The position numbers were made by a program, and so were the translations under genes. A model generated the notes under the pieces. It worked only from the letters and a program-made list of their open reading frames with translations, was not told the DNA's origin and made no database searches. From Betaproteobacteria bacterium Ga0077527 (lineage in GTDB: Bacteria > Pseudomonadota > Gammaproteobacteria > Burkholderiales > SG8-41), in assembly GCA_001464815.1 (NCBI GenBank), contig LNDW01000019.1, positions 1-64,000 of the forward strand: 64,000 nt of DNA. The letters are read 5' to 3'. This document shows, piece after piece, positions 44,953 to 53,650 of this stretch (positions are counted from its first letter, which is position 1; each line of letters begins with the position of its first letter).

Positions 44953-45618
44953 TCAGCCCTGCGCAATGCCGGACAGGGCTTTCGGATCAGTGACCTCGAT
45001 ACGTTCACGGGACAAGACAACCCAGCCGCGGGTCTCGAAACTGCGCAACAGGCGGCTGACGATTTCACGCACGCTGCCCACCTCGTCGGCAAGAGCCTGG
45101 TGTGTTTCTTCGATCACCGGGCCCCGACGAATCAGTAGCTGGGCAAGACGCTGATCAAGTCGGCGAAACGCCACTTCCTCCACCAGTTCCATGATTTCGG
45201 CCAAGCGCATGCCGTAAAGGCTGAAAACGAACTTGCGGAAAGGCTCATATTCGAGCAACAGGGCGTGGAAAGCTTCGCCGGGCAGCACCAGCAGGGAGAC
45301 ATCCGTTTCGGCGATTCCGGTTGCACTGTAATCGGACTGCCCGAGCAGGCAGCCCCCGGACAGGATGCAGCCATCGCCGGGTTCGACGCGGTAGAGCAGA
45401 ATTTCACGACCGTTGGCCGCGGTCTTGACCACGCGTACGGCGCCTTTGAGCAGCAGCGGAAATCCACGGCAGGGCTCATGTGCATCGAACAGCACGGTGC
45501 CGCTCGGCACCTCGGCATGGTGCCCGGCGGCGATCAGGGCATCCAGCCGGGCTGCGGACAAACCCGCGAACACCGGGAAGTGTTGAAGCACAAGTGTGCG
45601 CAACGCCTGGATTTTCAT
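44953..45618 (-). CDS. Crp/Fnr family regulator with cysteines in the sensor domain
   Basis: A 221-residue regulator with an N-terminal cyclic-nucleotide-binding-like barrel (about 15-130) and a C-terminal winged helix (QALADEVGSVREIVSRLLRSFE). The sensor domain carries Cys residues in DGCILSGGCLLG, at a place where related regulators of sulfur genes have redox- or sulfide-responsive cysteines. The FNR cluster cysteine set is absent. AGGAACT precedes the ATG. It is divergent from the two-gene YeeE/YedE unit, with two ACTGCAGT palindromes between them, so it probably controls those genes. Confidence 0.85.
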   Translation of the reverse strand: MKIQALRTLVLQHFPVFAGLSAARLDALIAAGHHAEVPSGTVLFDAHEPCRGFPLLLKGAVRVVKTAANGREILLYRVEPGDGCILSGGCLLGQSDYSATGIAETDVSLLVLPGEAFHALLLEYEPFRKFVFSLYGMRLAEIMELVEEVAFRRLDQRLAQLLIRRGPVIEETHQALADEVGSVREIVSRLLRSFETRGWVVLSRERIEVTDPKALSGIAQG

Positions 45619-45678
45619 CTGCAGTTCCTGCCGGCTGGCCGATTCGGGCCTGAGTATACCGGCCCGCATCGCCGCTTT

Positions 45679-45725
45679 GTGACTGCAGTCACTGAAGCTG
45701 CCGCCGCCGCATTACATACTGCAGT
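45679..45725. promoter_or_regulatory. Two ACTGCAGT palindromes, likely Crp/Fnr-type operators
   Basis: GTGACTGCAGTCAC (45679-45692) is a perfect 14-bp palindrome. TACTGCAGTCA (45717-45727) repeats its core ACTGCAGT, with 36 bases between the two centres, roughly 3.4 helix turns. Both lie in the 135-base divergent gap between the Crp/Fnr regulator and the YeeE/YedE genes. Confidence 0.7.
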
Positions 45726-45753
45726 CAGCACAACACTGACGCTGGAGACAACC

Positions 45754-46278
45754 ATGTCAAGCAACGGCAAAAAATTCAACTGGTCACCCTACCTGGTCGG
45801 CGCCGGCATCGGCGCACTGAGCTGGGTGGTATTTGTCGTGATGGCGAATCCGATCGGCATCACCACGGCCATCTCGCAGGTGGCCGGCGGCGTGGCCGGG
45901 GTGGCCATCGGTAGCGATACCGTGGCGCAGAATCCATACTGGATGAAACACCCTGTGAAGCTCGATTACGGAACCCTGTTCCTGGTCGGCACCTTTCTCG
46001 GCGCGCTGCTCTCGGCGCTGGCCTCACGCAGTTTCCGCATCGAATCCGTGCCGCCAGTATGGCTCGAACGCTTTGGCCCCTCGGTCATGCGTCGTATGGT
46101 AGTGGCGTTTATAGGCGGGGCTTTGGCGATGTACGGTGCACGCATGGCCGGCGGTTGCACCAGCGGCAACGGCATCTCACAGGGACTTCAACTGGCCGTA
46201 GTGGGCTGGACCTTCCTGGTGGTGATGTTTGCATCTGGACTGGGCACGGCCTGGCTTTTGTTCCGGCCCCGCAACTGA
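45754..46278 (+). CDS. YeeE/YedE (TsuA-type) sulfur transporter, first half
   Basis: A 174-residue membrane protein with about four or five spans, containing the conserved loop RMAGGCTSGNGISQG with the cysteine that carries thiosulfate through TsuA/YeeE channels. E. coli YeeE is one chain of about 350 residues; here the two halves are separate genes 25 bases apart. It should import thiosulfate or a related sulfur compound across the inner membrane. GCTGGAGA precedes the ATG. Control by the neighbouring Crp/Fnr regulator is likely. Confidence 0.88.
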   Translation: MSSNGKKFNWSPYLVGAGIGALSWVVFVVMANPIGITTAISQVAGGVAGVAIGSDTVAQNPYWMKHPVKLDYGTLFLVGTFLGALLSALASRSFRIESVPPVWLERFGPSVMRRMVVAFIGGALAMYGARMAGGCTSGNGISQGLQLAVVGWTFLVVMFASGLGTAWLLFRPRN

Positions 46279-46303
46279 AGCCACTGATCAAGGAGAAAAC
46301 GAC

Positions 46304-46858
46304 ATGTTCCCCATTACAGGCAATTCCGCACTGATCCTCGCCGTCATCTTTGGCGCAGCCTTCGGTTGGCTGCTGCATCGCGGCAAAGTTCTCGACTATG
46401 ACGTCATCATCAACCAGTTCCGCTTCCGCGACTTCACCGTGCTCAAGGTCATGTTCACCGCCATCGCGGTCGGCGGTATCGGCGTTCTGGTACTGGTAAA
46501 CCTTGGCGCGGCGAAATTCCATGTCCGAGACGCCAACATGCTGGGCACCGTGATCGGTGCCGCCATCTTTGGCATCGGCATGGTGCTCTACGGTTATTGT
46601 CCGGGCACCGGGGTGGCTGCAATTGCGACCGGCAAGCTGCATGCCTTGGTCGGCGCAATCGGCATGATCTTCGGCGCAATGCTATATGCCGCGTCCTTCG
46701 CCTGGGTCAACGCACACATCCTGGCGGTGTGGAAGCTGGGCAAAGTGACACTGGCCGACGTCACCGGACTGCCGCACGGAATTCTTCTCGCACTGCTTGT
46801 AACCGGGGCAATCGCCATGTTCATTGCCATCGAACGCAGTGGCGTGGAACGTCGCTGA
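46304..46858 (+). CDS. YeeE/YedE (TsuA-type) sulfur transporter, second half
   Basis: The 184-residue membrane protein has about five spans and the second-half cysteine loop VLYGYCPGTGVAAIATG, matching the pseudo-symmetric partner of GGCTSGNG. It should assemble with the 45754-46278 product into a complete YeeE/YedE-type channel. AAGGAG precedes the ATG. Its stop codon is directly followed by the stop codon of the convergent SDR gene, with no base between them. Confidence 0.88.
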   Translation: MFPITGNSALILAVIFGAAFGWLLHRGKVLDYDVIINQFRFRDFTVLKVMFTAIAVGGIGVLVLVNLGAAKFHVRDANMLGTVIGAAIFGIGMVLYGYCPGTGVAAIATGKLHALVGAIGMIFGAMLYAASFAWVNAHILAVWKLGKVTLADVTGLPHGILLALLVTGAIAMFIAIERSGVERR

Positions 46859-47635
46859 TTACCAGGCTACCGCCCCACCATCCACTGGAATGATCGCGCC
46901 GGTCATGAAGTTCGAAGCACCCGAGGCCAGCAGCACCGCGATGCCTTTCAGGTCATCCGGACCGCCGGTGCGCTTCAGCGGGATCTCGCGCTCGACGTTG
47001 TCCTTGTTCTTTTCGTACATCTTCTCGTTGATCGGCGTCACGAAGAACCCGGGGCAGATGGCATTGACCTGGATGTTGTGCTGCGCCCACTTCACCGCGA
47101 GGTCGCGGGTGAAGTTGACCAGCGCGCCCTTGCTCGAGCCGTAGGCGATGGAGTTGTAGGCTGCCGGGTTGCGTCCGACCAGGCCGGCGATGGAGGCGAT
47201 GTTGACGATCTTGCCGCGTTTCTGTTTGATGAATTCGCGGCCGAAAACCTGTGCGCAGAGGAAGGGCGCGGTGATGTTGAGGTCGAATACCTGCTGCCAG
47301 CGTTCCAGCGGCGTGTCTTCCGGCGGCGCCACCCAGGCACGGCCGGCGTTGTTGAACAGGATGTCGACGCGGCCGAATTTTTTCAGCACGGCATCCTTCA
47401 ATGATTCGACCTGATCGGCCTTGGTCACGTCGCAGCCGACGGCCAGTGCCTTGACACCCAGCGCTTCGACTTCGGCGGCCGCCGCCTCGCAGACATCGGC
47501 GCGGCGCGAGCAGATGACGATGTTGGCGCCGGCTTCGGCCAGGCCCTTGGCCATCTGCAGCCCGATGCCGGTGGCGCCACCGGTGACCACGGCCACCTGG
47601 CCTGAGAGGTCAAATAACTCCTTTACTGAAGACAT
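46859..47635 (-). CDS. Short-chain dehydrogenase/reductase
   Basis: A 258-residue classical SDR with TGGATGIG (cofactor), NNAG, the serine of NIASIAG, the YGSSK catalytic motif, and ICPGFFVTP. It resembles gluconate 5-dehydrogenase and 3-oxoacyl reductase types; the substrate is open. The ATG at 47635 is chosen because AAGGAG lies 6 bases upstream. It lies behind the acyl-CoA dehydrogenase and acyl-CoA synthetase genes on the same strand and may handle the 3-hydroxyacyl step of the same pathway, although repeats separate the genes. Confidence 0.87.
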   Translation of the reverse strand: MSSVKELFDLSGQVAVVTGGATGIGLQMAKGLAEAGANIVICSRRADVCEAAAAEVEALGVKALAVGCDVTKADQVESLKDAVLKKFGRVDILFNNAGRAWVAPPEDTPLERWQQVFDLNITAPFLCAQVFGREFIKQKRGKIVNIASIAGLVGRNPAAYNSIAYGSSKGALVNFTRDLAVKWAQHNIQVNAICPGFFVTPINEKMYEKNKDNVEREIPLKRTGGPDDLKGIAVLLASGASNFMTGAIIPVDGGAVAW

Positions 47636-47698
47636 TTGCAACTCCTTGTTTTAATTAATTAATTTTTACAGAGCATTTCGAAGAAACTATTTGTTTCC

Positions 47699-47852
47699 CC
47701 TCACCCCAACCCTGCTTCGCTCCAAGTGTTCCCTTGTCTCCCCGCAAGCGGGGCGAGGGAGATTCTTCTTTTGATATACGTTGGAAATCGTTTTGCTTTT
47801 CTCTGTGCACCCCACAAGGGGGTATCGAGAAACTCTGTGCCCTCTGTGGCTA
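47699..47852. repeat. Composite of CCCTCACCCCAACCC repeat and partial CCACAGAGG-family repeat
   Basis: 47699-47763 contains CCCCTCACCCCAACCCTG followed by a CCCCGC-AA-GCGGGG hairpin, related to 18378-18417. 47796-47852 contains TTTCTCTGTG and CTCTGTGCCCTCTGTGGCTAAG, a truncated copy of the palindromic family at 32579, 37126 and 49036. Confidence 0.65.
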
Positions 47853-47869
47853 AGGCTTTTTGTTCTTTA

Positions 47870-49006
47870 TCAATCTTTCAACAACAGCCCGGCGATGATG
47901 TTGCGCTGGATTTCGGAGGTGCCTTCGTAGATGCGCACGATGCGCGCGTCGCGGAAGGTGGTCTCGATGCCGACCTCGCGCATGTAACCCATGCCGCCGT
48001 GGATCTGCACCGCGGCATCGACCACACGACCCAGCGCTTCGGTGGCGAACACCTTCGCGGTGGAGGCTTCCATGGTGCCGCGCTCGCCACGCATCAGCGT
48101 GTCGATTGCGCGATAGGTCAGGCCGCGCGCCGCGTCGCGCGCCACCGCCATGTCGGCGAGCATCCACTGCAGGCCCTGGTGGTCGGCGAGGCGCTTGCCG
48201 CCCTGGCTGCGCGTTTTCATGTACTCGGCGGTGCGCTCGATCAGCTTGTCCATCATGCCGCAGCAGCGCGCCGACACCGTGACCCGGCCCGCGGTCAGCG
48301 TCTTCATCGCCTGCACATAACCCATGCCTTCATCACCGAGGCGGTTTTCGGCGGGGATTTCACAGTCGGTGAAGGCCAGCGGCGCGGTGGTGCAGCCATG
48401 CATACCCATCTTCAGTTCGTTCTTGCCGATGCTGAAGCCTGGCGTGCCGCGCTCGACGACAAAGGCGGAGATGCCCTTCACACCCTTGGTCCTGTCGGTG
48501 ATCGCCATCACCGTGAATACCTGCGCGAGGCCGGCGTTGGTGATGTAGATCTTCTCGCCGTTGAGCACATAGCGGTCGCCCTTTTTCACCGCCATCGTGC
48601 GCATCGCCGCCGGATCGGAACCGGCCTGCGGCTCGGTCAGCGCGAAGGCACCGACCCATTCACCGCTGGCCATCTTCGGCAGGAAACGTTTTTTCTGTTC
48701 GGCATTGCCCAGCGCGGTGATGCCGGTGGTGCTGATGCCGGTGTGGTTGCCGATCAGCGTGGCGAAGCCGTAGTTGGTGCGGCCCATCACTTCTTCAATC
48801 GCGCACTTGCCGGCGAGGTCGAGCCCGATGCCGCCGTATTCCTCGGGGATGGTCAGCCCGAACAGGCCCATGTCGCGGGCAAGCTTGATCAGCTCCTCGG
48901 GAATCGCGTCGGTTTCCTCGATGACGCGTGAACGCGGATCAACCTCGTCACGCAGGAATTTCGCGACCTCGTCGCACAACAATCTGACTTCAGCGGAAAC
49001 GCTCAT
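47870..49006 (-). CDS. Acyl-CoA dehydrogenase
   Basis: The 378-residue flavoenzyme introduces a double bond into an acyl-CoA. FAD-binding FALTEPQAGSD and ITNAGLAQ blocks are present, as is the catalytic base Glu in RIYEGTSEIQ (about residue 365), near the C-terminus as in short/medium-chain enzymes. The signature QIHGGMGYMRE is clear. The ATG at 49006 gives the normal N-terminus. It lies between the SDR gene and an NDP-forming acyl-CoA synthetase on the same strand, a beta-oxidation-like set. Chain length of the substrate is not deducible. Confidence 0.92.
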   Translation of the reverse strand: MSVSAEVRLLCDEVAKFLRDEVDPRSRVIEETDAIPEELIKLARDMGLFGLTIPEEYGGIGLDLAGKCAIEEVMGRTNYGFATLIGNHTGISTTGITALGNAEQKKRFLPKMASGEWVGAFALTEPQAGSDPAAMRTMAVKKGDRYVLNGEKIYITNAGLAQVFTVMAITDRTKGVKGISAFVVERGTPGFSIGKNELKMGMHGCTTAPLAFTDCEIPAENRLGDEGMGYVQAMKTLTAGRVTVSARCCGMMDKLIERTAEYMKTRSQGGKRLADHQGLQWMLADMAVARDAARGLTYRAIDTLMRGERGTMEASTAKVFATEALGRVVDAAVQIHGGMGYMREVGIETTFRDARIVRIYEGTSEIQRNIIAGLLLKD

Positions 49007-49035
49007 GCTCAACCCCAAAATCGAAATTCAAAAGC

Positions 49036-49136
49036 AGCCACAGAGGGCACAGAGAACACAGAGAAAACCCATCCGTTGAACGAACCAGAATCTCTGATTT
49101 TTGCTGTTCTCTGTGCTCTCTGTGACCTCTGTGGCT
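49036..49136. repeat. CCACAGAGG/CCTCTGTGG palindromic repeat, copy 4
   Basis: AGCCACAGAGGGCACAGAGA on the left is complementary to CTCTGTGCTCTCTGTGACCTCTGTGGCT on the right. It fills the gap between the acyl-CoA dehydrogenase start and the end of the acyl-CoA synthetase gene. Confidence 0.8.
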
Positions 49137-49143
49137 AAAGCTT

Positions 49144-51267
49144 TTAGTTTTTCATCCTGATCAACGCATCGGCCGCTTTCACGCCCTTGCCCTTCGGCAG
49201 CACGATCAGCGGGTTGATGTCGAGCTCGGCAACCTTGTCCTTCAAATCCACCGCCAGTGCCGACACCTTCACCAGCGCATCGACCAGCGCATCGACATCC
49301 GCAGGCGCCTTGCCGCGGGCCCCGGCAAGCACCGGGTAACCCTTGATCTCCTCGACCATCTCGCGCGCCATCGCCGGGGTGATGGGTGCCAGGCGGAAGG
49401 ACACATCCTTCAGCACTTCGGCGAAGATGCCGCCGAGGCCGAACATCACTGCCGGCCCGAACAGCGCGTCGTTGGTAATGCCGACGATGACCTCGATGCC
49501 GCCGCCGACCATCTCCTGCACCAGCACGCCGTCGATGCGGGCATCGGCTTTGTAGGCTTTCGAGTTCTTCAGGATTTCGTCGTAGGCCGCGGCGACACCG
49601 GCGGCGTCGGCGACATTGAGTTTGACCGCTTTCGCTTCAGTCTTGTGCGAGATGTCGGCCGACTGCACCTTCATCGCCACCGGGAAGCCGATGTCTTTAG
49701 CGGCAGCCACCGCCTCGTCGCGGCTTTTTGCGAGCCGCTCCTGGGTCACGGCGATGCCGTACTCGGCGAGCACCTGCTTCGCCGCGTATTCAGCGACATC
49801 ACCGGTCCTGCCCTGGAGCATCGCCTGCGCTGGCGGACTGCTGATCACCGGAGGCTTGTCCATTTTCTGTGCTTCATTGCGGCGCCTGGCGGTGGCATAC
49901 CAGGACAGCGCGGCCAGCGCGCGGCCGCAACGCACCGGCGACTTGTAGTGCGGGATACGCGCGGCATCGAGCGCGGCATAGGCCTCGGGTGCCACCGCGT
50001 CGCGTGCACTCCACGAAATGAAGATCGGCTTGTCGGTCTTGGCTGCGGCGGCAACGATCTCGGCGGCGACCTTCTGCGCGATCTCGCCCTGCAGCGAAGC
50101 ATTGATCATTGCGATGCAGTCCACACCCGGATCGTCGTCAATCGCCTGCAGCGTGCGGTTGATCAGCGTGAGATCGTTGAAAATTGCCGCGGTGACATCC
50201 ACCGGATTGCCGACCGAACCGTAGGACGGCACAAATTCCTTGAGCTTGGCCACGGTTTGCGGCGCAAGCTGCGCCATCTGCATGCCGCCGGCGACCACCT
50301 CGTCGGTCATCAGGATGCCGGCGCCGCCGGAGATGGTGATGATCGCGACGCGGTTGCCGCGCGGCAGGCGCTTCGCGCGCAGCGCATGGCCGTAATCGAC
50401 GAGATCCTGGATGTCATCGACCTGGATGATGCCTTTCTGTTTGAATGCCGCCTTGTACAGCGCCATCGCGCCACCGAGGTTGGCCGTGTGCGAGGCCGCG
50501 GCCTTCTGCCCCTGCTCGGTGTTGCCGACCTTCCACATCAGGATCGGCTTGCCGGCGGCGAGCGCCTTGTCGCCGACATCGAGAATGCGCCGTGCGTCTT
50601 TCACGCCCTCGATATAGGTGCCGATGATCTCGGTCTGCGGATCGCGGATGAAATACTCCATGAAATCCAGCGTCGATACGCCGATTTCATTACCGGTGGT
50701 GACCATCTGCCGGAACGGCAGGCCGCCGTCGAGCGAAGACAGATTCATCACCGAAAAACCGAAACCGCCGGACTGCGACACCATGCTCACCGCACCCGCG
50801 GTGTAATCGGCATTAAACACCGAGCCGAAGCCGGCATAGACCTTGTCGGTCGGGTTGATCATGCCCTGGCAGTTGGGCCCGATGACGCCAATGTTGTATT
50901 CACGCGCGATGTCGGCAAGTTTCTGCTGCATCGCCACGCCCTGGCCGCCGGTCTCCGAAAAACCCGAGCTGAAAATGATGACGTAGGGAATGCCCTTCTT
51001 GCCGCAGGCGGTGAGCATGTCGGCGACGCGCGATGCGTTGACCAGGATCAGGCCCAGCTCCGGTGTTTCCGGCAGTGACTCGATCGACGGCCAGCATTTG
51101 ACGCCCAGGATGTCCTGATACTTCGGATTGATCGGGTAGAGCTTGCCCTGGTAACCATGCGACACCATGTGTTTCAGCGGCTGTCCGCTGATGGTGACCA
51201 GGTCCTGCGAGGCGCCGATGATGGCAATGGATTTGGGGCTGAAAAAACGTTCGATGTCAGTACGCAT
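49144..51267 (-). CDS. NDP-forming acyl-CoA synthetase, single-chain
   Basis: A 707-residue enzyme of the same family as 1691-3808. It has the CoA-binding IIGASQD, IGPNCQGM, SQSGGFGFSVM, the likely phosphohistidine in SHTANLGGAM, and a C-terminal ATP-grasp domain with MKVQSADISHKTEAK and ELDINPLIVLPKGKG. It activates a carboxylic acid to its CoA ester with ADP formation. The ATG at 51267 begins the conserved FFSPKSIAIIGAS region. The frame stays open for another 970 bases upstream but there overlaps the opposite MFS gene, so the longer form is rejected. It heads the leftward set with the acyl-CoA dehydrogenase and SDR. Confidence 0.88.
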   Translation of the reverse strand: MRTDIERFFSPKSIAIIGASQDLVTISGQPLKHMVSHGYQGKLYPINPKYQDILGVKCWPSIESLPETPELGLILVNASRVADMLTACGKKGIPYVIIFSSGFSETGGQGVAMQQKLADIAREYNIGVIGPNCQGMINPTDKVYAGFGSVFNADYTAGAVSMVSQSGGFGFSVMNLSSLDGGLPFRQMVTTGNEIGVSTLDFMEYFIRDPQTEIIGTYIEGVKDARRILDVGDKALAAGKPILMWKVGNTEQGQKAAASHTANLGGAMALYKAAFKQKGIIQVDDIQDLVDYGHALRAKRLPRGNRVAIITISGGAGILMTDEVVAGGMQMAQLAPQTVAKLKEFVPSYGSVGNPVDVTAAIFNDLTLINRTLQAIDDDPGVDCIAMINASLQGEIAQKVAAEIVAAAAKTDKPIFISWSARDAVAPEAYAALDAARIPHYKSPVRCGRALAALSWYATARRRNEAQKMDKPPVISSPPAQAMLQGRTGDVAEYAAKQVLAEYGIAVTQERLAKSRDEAVAAAKDIGFPVAMKVQSADISHKTEAKAVKLNVADAAGVAAAYDEILKNSKAYKADARIDGVLVQEMVGGGIEVIVGITNDALFGPAVMFGLGGIFAEVLKDVSFRLAPITPAMAREMVEEIKGYPVLAGARGKAPADVDALVDALVKVSALAVDLKDKVAELDINPLIVLPKGKGVKAADALIRMKN

Positions 51268-51393
51268 GATGGAATTGCGCGGTTGTTGTTGTAGTCGGGG
51301 GAAGGCGCGATTATACGCCCGGCCCTCTGCACGACCCCATGCTAAGATCGTTTGAAACACTGTTAAAGCATCACGCTTTTTCCTGGCCACATT

Positions 51394-52626
51394 ATGAGCA
51401 CACCTGCCGCCGCACTGCCCCCGCGCACCTTCCGCGATGTCTGGCTGATCTCCGCAGGCCACGGGCTCACCCACTGGTATCCCGCCACTTTCTACGTGCT
51501 GCTGCCGCTGATCGGCAAGGAACTCGGCCTGTCGTACACCGAGATCGGTTTTCTGATGAGCATGCAGCACATCGCCGGCGCGATCTCCAACCTGCCCGGC
51601 GGCATGATCGTCGATTCCTTCGGCAAGAAAGGCTACCTGATGGCGGCCTCGCTGTTCTGGGTGGGTTTTCCGTACGCGCTGATGAGCCTGACCCAAAGCT
51701 ACCTGATGCTGGTGGTCTGCCTGATGCTGGTCGGCATCGGCAACAACATCTGGCACCCGGCGGCGATTCCGACGCTGGCCCACCGCTATCCGCAGAGGAA
51801 GGGCCTGGTGCTCTCGTTCCACGGCATGGGTGGCAATGTCGGCGAGGCCATTGCACCGCTGGCCGCCGGCGCGCTGCTCGCCTGGTTCAGTTGGCGGGAG
51901 GTCGTGGTGATCAACATCGCGCCCGGCATCGTGATGGCGACACTGATCGTGATCATGGTCGGCGCGCTCTCCACCAGCCGCGGCGGGGATGACGTGAACG
52001 CGGGTCAAACTCGCGCACGTTTCGACGCGAAGCAGTACTTCAGCGACCTGCGCGGGCTGCTGCGCAACCACACGCTGATGCTGATCTGCGTCAGTGCCGG
52101 CTTCCGCACACTCACCCAGACCGGCCTGCTGGTGTTCCTGCCGGTGTACCTGGCCTACGAACAGGGCTACTCGCCATTCGCGGTGGGTCTGTGCATGACC
52201 GTGCTGCAGGTCGCCGGCTTCATCGCCGGACCCATCGCCGGCCATCTGTCGGACAAAATCGGCCGCCAGAAAGTGGTGCTGTCGAGCATGCTGCTCACCG
52301 GCATCACCATCATCGGCATGGTATTCGTCGGTCAGTCACTGGCCTTCATCGTGTTTGTCGCGCTGGTCGGCTTCTTCCTGTATGCGATGCGCCCGGTGAT
52401 GCAGGCCTGGGCGGTGGAAAACACGCCCAAACATCTTGCCGGCACCGGTGTCGGCCTGCAGTTCACCATCCTGTCCATTGGCGGCAGCATCGCGCCGGCG
52501 ATGTTCGGCGTGATCGCCGACACCTGGAATGTGTACGCCGCGTTCTATTTCCTCGCCGGCACCATCATCGTCGCCAACCTGCTGGTGCTGTTCATCCCGT
52601 CTACCGGCACGGCGAAGGCGGCCTGA
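51394..52626 (+). CDS. Major facilitator superfamily transporter (FSR-like)
   Basis: A 410-residue MFS carrier with 12 predicted spans. The loop-2 motif GGMIVDSFGKKG and the symmetrical loop GHLSDKIGRQK are present, with a central loop at about 200-220. The layout resembles the fosmidomycin-resistance/FSR group, but the substrate is unknown. The next gene begins 1 base after its stop and encodes a signal-less Bug-like protein, an unusual pairing that suggests the two work on the same compound. Confidence 0.85.
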   Translation: MSTPAAALPPRTFRDVWLISAGHGLTHWYPATFYVLLPLIGKELGLSYTEIGFLMSMQHIAGAISNLPGGMIVDSFGKKGYLMAASLFWVGFPYALMSLTQSYLMLVVCLMLVGIGNNIWHPAAIPTLAHRYPQRKGLVLSFHGMGGNVGEAIAPLAAGALLAWFSWREVVVINIAPGIVMATLIVIMVGALSTSRGGDDVNAGQTRARFDAKQYFSDLRGLLRNHTLMLICVSAGFRTLTQTGLLVFLPVYLAYEQGYSPFAVGLCMTVLQVAGFIAGPIAGHLSDKIGRQKVVLSSMLLTGITIIGMVFVGQSLAFIVFVALVGFFLYAMRPVMQAWAVENTPKHLAGTGVGLQFTILSIGGSIAPAMFGVIADTWNVYAAFYFLAGTIIVANLLVLFIPSTGTAKAA

Positions 52627-52627
52627 G

Positions 52628-53545
52628 ATGGCCTGGCGTCCGCAGTCCGCGGTTGAACTGATCGCCGGCACCCCCGCCGGCGGCGGCCAGGACCGTCCGG
52701 CGCGGGTGTTGATCGCGGCGCTTGAAAGGCTTGGCCTGGTCGGCCAGCCGGTCTCACTCACCAACATTCCCGGCAAGGGCGGCGGCAACGGCTGGGACCG
52801 CCTGCGCACTCACCACGGCGACCCGCACTGGCTTGCCATCAACTCGCCGACCATCATCACCAACCGCCTGCTCGGTGTCAGCGACTATGACCACCACGCG
52901 CTGACCCCCATCACCAACCTCTACACCGAATACATCGCCTTCGTGGTGCGCGCCGATTCTCCGCTGCGCGAGGCCGCCGATTTCAGCGCGCGGCTCGCAC
53001 GGGATGCGGCCGGCTGCCGCGTCGCGCTGGCCACCGCGCTCGGCAACATCAACCACATGGCACTGGGCCGCATCGCCGCACATGCCGGCGCCGACGTGCG
53101 GCGGATTCCGATCAACGTTTTCGACTCCGCGCTGTATGCGGTGGACGACGTGATCGCCGGCCGCGCCGAAGTCGGCGCGATCACCGCGGTCAGCGCGGTG
53201 AAGGCGATGCAGTCGGGCCAGGTGCGCGCGATCGCGGTGTCCGCGCCGCAGCGCCTGCCCGCACTGTTCGCCGCGGTGCCGACCTGGTGCGAACAGGGCA
53301 TCGACTGCGTGATCGGCACCTGGCGCGGCGTGATCGCCGCCGGCGGCATCACGCCGGAACAGATCGCGTTCTGGACCGGGGCATTACGCGCGGTGTCGCA
53401 GACCGCGGAATGGAACAGCGAATTGCAGGCCCAGTACTGGGCCAACACCGGCTGTGATGGCGCCGAACTCGCCGCGATGCTCGAACACGAATCCGGGGTG
53501 ATGGCGCAACTGCTCGGGCAGCTTGGTCTTTTGCCATCGCGCTGA
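52628..53545 (+). CDS. Bug/TctC-like binding protein without a signal peptide
   Basis: The 305-residue product follows the Bug fold order: VELIAGTPAGGGQDRPARVL, NIPGKGGGNGWDRL (family DNRPGAGG), YIAFVVRADSPL, GNINHMALGRIA, and VDDVIAGRAEVGAI. Many family residues are changed (PYKG is absent). The ATG lies 1 base after the MFS stop and the protein begins MAWRPQSAVELIAGTP, so there is no export signal. It would be cytoplasmic, perhaps a ligand-binding partner of the MFS carrier or an enzyme-like derivative. Homologues are often annotated simply as tripartite tricarboxylate binding proteins. Confidence 0.75.
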   Translation: MAWRPQSAVELIAGTPAGGGQDRPARVLIAALERLGLVGQPVSLTNIPGKGGGNGWDRLRTHHGDPHWLAINSPTIITNRLLGVSDYDHHALTPITNLYTEYIAFVVRADSPLREAADFSARLARDAAGCRVALATALGNINHMALGRIAAHAGADVRRIPINVFDSALYAVDDVIAGRAEVGAITAVSAVKAMQSGQVRAIAVSAPQRLPALFAAVPTWCEQGIDCVIGTWRGVIAAGGITPEQIAFWTGALRAVSQTAEWNSELQAQYWANTGCDGAELAAMLEHESGVMAQLLGQLGLLPSR

Positions 53546-53561
53546 CTCCGGGATAATTTAT

Positions 53562-53580
53562 AAGTTATTGTTTTTATTGA
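53562..53580. repeat. AT-rich interspersed motif, copy 6
   Basis: AAGTTATTGTTTTTATTGA, identical to the copy at 17543-17561, beginning 17 bases after the Bug-like stop codon. It is followed by more AT-rich sequence (CTTATTTTTATAATGG). Confidence 0.65.
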
Positions 53581-53650
53581 CTTATTTTTATAATGGCCGG
53601 GGGTCGTGTTATCCTTGCGCCCCCGCAATACCGCAGTGGAGTTCGCCGCA

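Noticed and set aside
51268..52245. Upstream extension of the acyl-CoA synthetase gene (total 1033 codons)
   Set aside because: The extra 326 codons lie antisense to a well-conserved MFS gene and have His/Gln/Arg-rich low-complexity sequence typical of a GC-rich shadow frame.
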